A stretch of 64,000 nucleotides of DNA from Microbacterium neungamense (GTDB lineage: Bacteria; Actinomycetota; Actinomycetes; Actinomycetales; Microbacteriaceae): assembly GCF_024971095.1 (NCBI RefSeq), contig NZ_CP069717.1:1922001-1986000 (forward strand), read 5' to 3'. The notes under the pieces are model-generated. The model made no database searches, had not been told where the DNA came from, and saw only the letters and a program-made list of their open reading frames with translations. Made by a program: the position numbers and the translations under genes. Each line of letters begins with the position of its first letter. Within the stretch, counting starts at the first letter, position 1. Below, piece by piece: positions 59,601 through 64,000 of this stretch.

Positions 59601-60542
59601 TCAGGCCCGGCGCCGCCGCGGCAGGGCCACGAGCACGGACGCCGCGGCCACGACGACCATCGCGAGCAGCTGCCACAGCGCGGGGCCTCCGGTCGCCGGC
59701 CAGAGCAGGTCGATGACCACGGAGGTGGTCAGCTGCCCGAGCACGGACCCGAGGCCCATCAGCAGGACGCCGGTATGCGCCACCAGGAACGCCCCGAGCA
59801 GGATGTAGGCGAAGCCGAGGAAGCCGCCCAGGTACAGCCACGGGTCGGACGGCAGGCGCTCCGGCATGCCCCGCACCGCCACGCTCGTGCTCGCGGCCAG
59901 GACCAGCACGATCGTGCCGGCGAGGAAGCTCATCAGCGTCGCCGCCAGCGGCGATCCGGTGCGCTGCGCGAGCCGGCCGTTCGCCCCGGCCTGCCAGGCG
60001 ATCCCGGCGCCGGTGAGGAAGGGCAGCAGGAGCAGCCAGAGCGGGGCGGATGACAGTACGTCGCCGCTCAGCGAGATGCCGACCGCGGCGAGCGCGAGCA
60101 GCCCGCCGATGAGGCGCCCGGGGGTGACCGCGACGACCCCGGCGGGGCCGAAGCCGATCCGGTCGAGGAGCAGCCCGTGCAGGGTCTGCCCGGCGACGAC
60201 GCCGACCGTGAAGAGGGAGACGCCGAGCACACCGGCGACGAGCCCCTGAGTGGAGACGGTCAGTGCGCCGCAGCATCCGCCGAGCAGCATCCAGAACGGG
60301 ATGCTGCGGGCCCGGATGCCGGATGCCAGGCGGGCGACGCCCGCACGGGCCGAGGGCAGGAACGGCGTGACGATCAGGATCGCGACCAGGCCGACGAAGA
60401 AGGAGATGAATCCGGCGACGATGCCGTCGTCGATGCGCACCCCGAGCACGCCGTTGATGCGCGCCTGGGCCGCCGTCATGGCGCCGATCGCCACCGCGCC
60501 GCCGAGCGCCGCGAAGGCGGGCAGCGGTCGGGACTCGGTCAT
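59601..60542 (-). CDS. DMT-superfamily transporter (DUF606/YdcZ-like pair fused)
   Basis: A 313-residue membrane protein with about 10 helices and an internal duplication of a five-helix unit (DUF606). Each half carries a pattern seen in LGGAVAIGAMTAAQARING and TGAGIAWQAGANGRLAQRTG, and in LVAGVLGVSLFTVGVVAGQT and AHTGVLLMGLGSVLGQLTTS. Members export or import small organic solutes; the substrate is not evident. It converges on the nitroreductase gene, 3 bp apart, and diverges from the SRAP gene. Confidence 0.88.
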   Translation of the reverse strand: MTESRPLPAFAALGGAVAIGAMTAAQARINGVLGVRIDDGIVAGFISFFVGLVAILIVTPFLPSARAGVARLASGIRARSIPFWMLLGGCCGALTVSTQGLVAGVLGVSLFTVGVVAGQTLHGLLLDRIGFGPAGVVAVTPGRLIGGLLALAAVGISLSGDVLSSAPLWLLLLPFLTGAGIAWQAGANGRLAQRTGSPLAATLMSFLAGTIVLVLAASTSVAVRGMPERLPSDPWLYLGGFLGFAYILLGAFLVAHTGVLLMGLGSVLGQLTTSVVIDLLWPATGGPALWQLLAMVVVAAASVLVALPRRRRA

Positions 60543-60594
60543 TTCTGGAACCCTACCCGAGCCGGATGTCGCCGCCGGTCGCTAGCCTGTCAGC

Positions 60595-61249
60595 ATGTGC
60601 GCGAGCTACGGGCTGGATCCCCGGTTCTCCGAGGCGGAGCTGCTGGCGGAGGCCGACGCGGCGGTGCTCGAGGGGGCTGCGCTCCTGGGCCGAGGAGAAC
60701 GCCGGCGAGACGCTGCGTCCGACCGGGCGGAACCTGCGGAACCTGAACCCGATCGTGCGCTTCGAGGCGGAGCCGGTGCTCGAGCCGGCGTGGTGGGGCT
60801 TCCTCGTCAACGGCGCGCCCGCCCGGTTCCCGTCCATCAACACGAGATCGGAGCGGATGCAGGAGAAGCCCGGCGCGCTGCGCGGGCGCGCCATCGTGCC
60901 GACGACCGGGTGGTACGAGATGCAGAAGCCGCAGCGCCGCTGGCACGAGTTCGGGCTCGGCAAGGGCGTGCTGTTCGGCATGGCGGCGACGACGCAGCGC
61001 GGCCGCACGCCGGACGGCGAGTGGGTCACCTGCTACTCGATCCTGATGCGTCCGGCACCCGAGCACCTCGCGGCACTGCACGATCGCGTGCCGGTGCTGG
61101 TGCCTGCCTCGTTCGCCCAGGAGTGGCTGACAGAAGAGGCGTCCCGTGAGCTCATCGACGGTGCGCTGCAGGCCGCGGCGACGCTCGACGAGCGGATCAC
61201 GGCGACACCGAGGACCGACGACAAGGGCGAGCCGGAACGGCTGTTCTGA
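60595..61249 (+). pseudogene. SRAP (YedK/HMCES) protein, frameshifted
   Basis: The abasic-site-crosslinking SRAP family needs an N-terminal Cys2, and ATG 60595 indeed begins MCASYGLDPRFSEAELLAEA. After about 27 codons the frame breaks at the G5 run 60672-60676. Removing one G joins it to LRSWAEENAGETLRPTGRNL, and then the rest of the family (WGFLVNGAPARFPSINTRSE, the GRAIVPTTGWYEMQ motif, and HDRVPVLVP with its catalytic His) to the stop at 61249. All active-site parts are present, so a recent mutation or a sequencing error in the G run is more likely than old decay. Confidence 0.78.
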
Positions 61250-61350
61250 CGGCGCGGAATTCATACTTCCCCGACCCGTCTACGCGGGTAGAGTGCCGTC
61301 ACTGATCCAGAGAATCCGCTGGGGACAGGACGACCGGAGGGGGCTTCACC

Positions 61351-61828
61351 GTGTCTGAACAATTGCCTGCGCCCGGGTGGTACCCGGCTGCGCACGCCAA
61401 CAACGAGCTGCGAATACGACATCGCCACGCGTCGGATGCAGGGTCACGTATACACCGAGCTGAAGAAGTACGGCTTCATCAGCATGGACCGCTACAGCGT
61501 CGGCGGGCCGCGCGAGATCGACATCAAGGGCGGGGTCTCCTCCGCCGTGATGCTCGGTCTGGACTACAACGGCCTCAACCCGACCGGGCACAGCCACCCC
61601 ATGGTGTTCTTCGAGACCTACGGCGGCTCGATCGGCCAGAAGAGCCGCGGCAAGGCGATCCGGCAGAACGTCCTCGGCATCGAGGCGCCGCTCGGCGGGC
61701 TGACCACCGGCCAGGTGTGGAGCACGGACCCGATGATCTGGCACGGCATCCCGCACGCCGACGACATCGGGTACCTGACCGACACCGGGCCCATCGACGG
61801 CTGGCCCACGCAGGGGCCGGTCGGCTGA
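61351..61828 (+). pseudogene. DUF2510-type protein, frameshifted
   Basis: The GTG at 61351 starts a DUF2510-like segment (PAPGWYPAAHANNELR), normally followed by a YWDG motif. Here the frame breaks near 61412, and a second frame carries on with YDIATRRMQGHVYTELKKYG and the 130-codon remainder, rich in Gly/Asp, to 61828. The C-terminal part is not from a family I recognise. A small deletion or a base error could explain the break. A terminator follows after 8 bp. Confidence 0.5.
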
Positions 61829-61836
61829 ATGCGCGA

Positions 61837-61870
61837 GAAGGGCGCCGGGGCGGTGGATCCGGCGCCCTTC
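61837..61870. terminator. Terminator between the DUF2510-type gene and tRNA-Thr
   Basis: GAAGGGCGCCGG and CCGGCGCCCTTC form a perfect 12-bp stem around a 10-base loop. It serves the gene on the plus strand and the leftward tRNA gene. Confidence 0.85.
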
Positions 61871-61879
61871 GTCTGCGCG

Positions 61880-61952
61880 AGCCGACTGCGGGGTTCGAAC
61901 CCGCGACATCCTGTTTACAAGACAGGTGCTCTACCAGCTGAGCTAAGTCGGC
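61880..61952 (-). tRNA. tRNA-Thr (anticodon TGT)
   Basis: Read leftward from 61952: GCCGACTTAGCTCAGCTGG, anticodon stem CCTGT/ACAGG with the loop CTTGTAA (anticodon TGT, Thr ACA), T arm GCGGGTTCGAACCCCGC and acceptor GCCGACT/AGTCGGC. CCA is not encoded; the discriminator base is T. Confidence 0.94.
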
Positions 61953-61999
61953 GGACGGCGTGCTCAAGCTCGCCGCGGTGCATCCTCGAGTCTAGGACC

Positions 62000-62971
62000 T
62001 CACTGCGCGGACGTCGTCCCCGGTGCCGGCGTCGTCGCGCCCGGCGTCGGAGTCGGCGTGGACTCGCCCTCGCCGTAGTAGGCGTCGCTGGCGATGGTCA
62101 GCACGAACTGCGAGAACTCCGCCGGGTCGTCCATCGCGCCGACATACGCCTCGCCCTCGACCACGATCATCGGGGCGCCGCTGAGCTTCAGGTCGTCGGA
62201 ACCGGCCAGCGGACCCTCGAGGGCGCGCGCCGTGGCATCCTTCGCCCACGACACGAAGTCCTGCTTCTCGATGCACGAACGCACCCGCTTGACGTTCTCC
62301 GCCCCCACGGCCACGGCCAGGTCGGCGAGCTGCGCGTCGGTGCGGCCGTCGGTGCCCTCCTCGGGCTGGTCGGTGAGCAGCTCGTGGTTGTAGTCGTAGA
62401 ACTGCGGGGCCGAGTGCGTCGCGACGCAGGCGGCCGCCGCCGCTGCGCGCAGGGAGTACTTCGTGCCGTTCGAGTTGGCGGTCAGCAGCGCCACCGGGTG
62501 ATACGTGACGGTGACGGCGCCCTCGCTGATCCAGCCGGACAGCTGGCGGGCGTTGGCGCGCTCGAAGTCGGCGGCGCCGGGCGACATGTAGTCGACGTAG
62601 ATGTGGATGTCGACCGGCTCGGCCGCCGCGGTCTCCTCCGGCGCCGGCGTCGCGGACCCGGCCTCGCTGGGCTCGGCGGACGGCGTCGCCGCGGCGCCCT
62701 CCTGGGGCGCGGAGACGTTCACGTCGCGGACGGTGACCCCGTCATCGGCCATGCCCGAGGGGGTGAGGTTCGGCCTCGAGATCGACGAGGTGACGGCCAG
62801 CGCGACCGCCGTGCCGATGGATCCGACGGCGACGATCGCGACGAGACCGATGATCACCCGTCGCATGAGCCTCGCCCTCGACTGCTGGGCGTACACCTGC
62901 TGGGCCTTCTCCCGCACCGCCTGACGCGAATCGCGAGCGGCAGGGACGTTCGGCGTTTCGTCGCTCGACAT
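62000..62971 (-). CDS. DsbA-like thioredoxin-fold membrane protein lacking the CxxC motif
   Basis: A 323-residue protein with a cytoplasmic N-terminus, one membrane segment (VIIGLVAIVAVGSIGTAVAL), a Pro/Ala/Glu-rich spacer and an extracytoplasmic thioredoxin fold of the DsbA/thioredoxin_4 type. VDIHIYVDYMSPGAADFE sits where members carry CPxC; here the motif is SPGA, so no redox chemistry is possible. The cis-Pro loop SGAPMIVVEGEAYVG is kept. The C-terminus is Pro/Thr-rich. The ATG at 62971 is preceded by AGAGGA. It may act as a chaperone-like scaffold; other roles are open. Confidence 0.82.
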   Translation of the reverse strand: MSSDETPNVPAARDSRQAVREKAQQVYAQQSRARLMRRVIIGLVAIVAVGSIGTAVALAVTSSISRPNLTPSGMADDGVTVRDVNVSAPQEGAAATPSAEPSEAGSATPAPEETAAAEPVDIHIYVDYMSPGAADFERANARQLSGWISEGAVTVTYHPVALLTANSNGTKYSLRAAAAAACVATHSAPQFYDYNHELLTDQPEEGTDGRTDAQLADLAVAVGAENVKRVRSCIEKQDFVSWAKDATARALEGPLAGSDDLKLSGAPMIVVEGEAYVGAMDDPAEFSQFVLTIASDAYYGEGESTPTPTPGATTPAPGTTSAQ

Positions 62972-63233
62972 CGTTCCTCTTGAAAGTCCGGCGGGGAATC
63001 GGCGTCCCCACGGCCGCGAGAAGCGCGGCACCGGGTTCGATGCTAGTCAGGCAGGCTGAGAAATCCCCAGGTGCCGCACGTGGCGCGGATGCCCAGGAGA
63101 ATCCCGTCATACCCGGATCGGGGACTCCCATGCCATACTGAACTCGGCCCGACGAGGGGCCGCGGCGGGGCAACCCACCGTTTCCATCACTACGGATCGT
63201 CCGGCACGTACCTGCCGGTGAAGGAGAAACGCC

Positions 63234-64000
63234 ATGGCATCTGTCACTTTCGACGACGCGACCCGCCTCTATCCCGGAGCAACCCGGCCTGCCGTCGACA
63301 AGCTCAACCTCGAGATCGGCGACGGGGAGTTCCTCGTCCTGGTCGGCCCCTCCGGCTGCGGAAAGTCCACCTCGCTGCGCATGCTCGCCGGCCTCGAAGA
63401 GGTCAACTCCGGCCGCATCCTGATCGGCGACCGCGACGTCACCGACGTTCCGCCGAAGGACCGCGACATCGCCATGGTGTTCCAGAACTACGCCCTGTAC
63501 CCGCACATGACCGTCGCGGAGAACATGGGCTTCGCGCTCAAGATCGCCGGCGTCGGCAAGGAGGAGCGCGCCGCGCGCGTGCTGGAGGCCGCGAAGCTGC
63601 TCGACCTCGAGCAGTACCTGAACCGCAAGCCGAAGGCGCTCTCCGGCGGTCAGCGTCAGCGCGTCGCGATGGGCCGCGCGATCGTCCGTCAGCCCCAGGT
63701 CTTCCTCATGGACGAGCCGCTGTCGAACCTCGACGCCAAGCTGCGCGTGCAGACCCGCACCCAGATCGCCTCGCTGCAGCGCCGCCTCGGCGTCACCACC
63801 GTCTACGTCACGCACGACCAGACCGAGGCGCTCACCATGGGCGACCGGATCGCCGTGCTCAAGGACGGTCTGCTGCAGCAGGTCGGCACGCCGCGCGACC
63901 TGTACGAGAAGCCGAACAACGTGTTCGTCGCCGGCTTCATCGGCTCGCCCGCGATGAACCTGTTCCCGGCCGACCTGGCCGAGGGCGGCGTCCGCTTCGG
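63234..64000 (+). CDS. Sugar ABC transporter ATP-binding protein (MsmK/UgpC type), 3' end outside the window
   Basis: The first 255 residues of a carbohydrate-importer ATPase. Walker A is [10 protein letters not shown], the signature is [16 protein letters not shown], Walker B is [12 protein letters not shown], and the switch His is in [12 protein letters not shown]. The C-terminal regulatory OB-fold begins at [21 protein letters not shown] lies 7 bp before the ATG at 63234. MsmK/UgpC-type ATPases energise several sugar importers at once. The gene runs past the end of the window. Confidence 0.93.
   Translation, partial: MASVTFDDATRLYPGATRPAVDKLNLEIGDGEFLVLVGPSGCGKSTSLRMLAGLEEVNSGRILIGDRDVTDVPPKDRDIAMVFQNYALYPHMTVAENMGFALKIAGVGKEERAARVLEAAKLLDLEQYLNRKPKALSGGQRQRVAMGRAIVRQPQVFLMDEPLSNLDAKLRVQTRTQIASLQRRLGVTTVYVTHDQTEALTMGDRIAVLKDGLLQQVGTPRDLYEKPNNVFVAGFIGSPAMNLFPADLAEGGVRF

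Overview
The window looks like a chromosome segment of a high-GC actinobacterium of the Microbacteriaceae, most likely Microbacterium or a close relative. The support is the GC-saturated third codon positions, frequent GTG starts, Lsr2, DUF3027 and DUF3263 proteins, a WXG100 protein, an XPB-type helicase pair, a DtxR-type iron regulator, CIRCE-controlled groEL, a helicase-like protein whose C-terminal nuclease domain family is named from Microbacterium testaceum, and a recurrent GCATCC/GGATGC hexamer in core genes. This is inference from gene content; no rRNA lies in the window.

Layout. 1-6.9 kb is core-like: the end of an agmatine deiminase, an amidase, two molybdenum-cofactor genes (mog, moaE) beside a deletion scar that joins a formate dehydrogenase-like start to an fdhD end, a MarP-like membrane serine protease and dgt. 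From 6.94 to 28.9 kb the window is accessory and heavily rearranged. It holds a broken iron-ABC locus behind a Fur-type palindrome, an ArsR-SRPBCC-SnoaL mini-operon, two same-orientation IS5-family copies (9.6 and 23.3 kb), an IS110-family element, a broken GT2 glycosyltransferase, an ABC exporter with its two-component system, galE with a hexapeptide acetyltransferase, an IS3-family element and several IS remnants. This block ends at the 3' end of a tRNA-Ala gene. From 29 to 64 kb the window is mostly core: galU, formyltetrahydrofolate cyclo-ligase, mscL, a degenerate helicase, an alkyltransferase-like protein, an acetate symporter, a guanidine riboswitch with its SMR exporter, lsr2, an M23 peptidase, a DtxR regulator, serC, a cold-shock protein, the XPB pair, a two-component system, WXG100, groEL, msrB and the start of a sugar-ABC ATPase.

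The most striking system is at 10.6-17.5 kb, between the IS5 copies. A GH114-type hydrolase, a spherulin-4/GH135-like protein, a 12-segment membrane protein, a PelF-like GT4 glycosyltransferase and a large secreted protein resembling the Agd3 (CE18) deacetylase lie together, with galE 7 kb away. This is the same set of activities as the five-gene galactosaminogalactan cluster of Aspergillus (epimerase, glycosyltransferase, two hydrolases, deacetylase). I infer a cationic, partly deacetylated GalNAc-containing exopolysaccharide system in an actinobacterium.

Other recurring themes are proteins whose fold is kept but whose catalytic residues are lost (helicase, MGMT-like protein, DsbA-like protein, possibly the spherulin) and genes broken by deletion or by one-base frameshifts in G runs (ABC exporter, SRAP, DUF2510).
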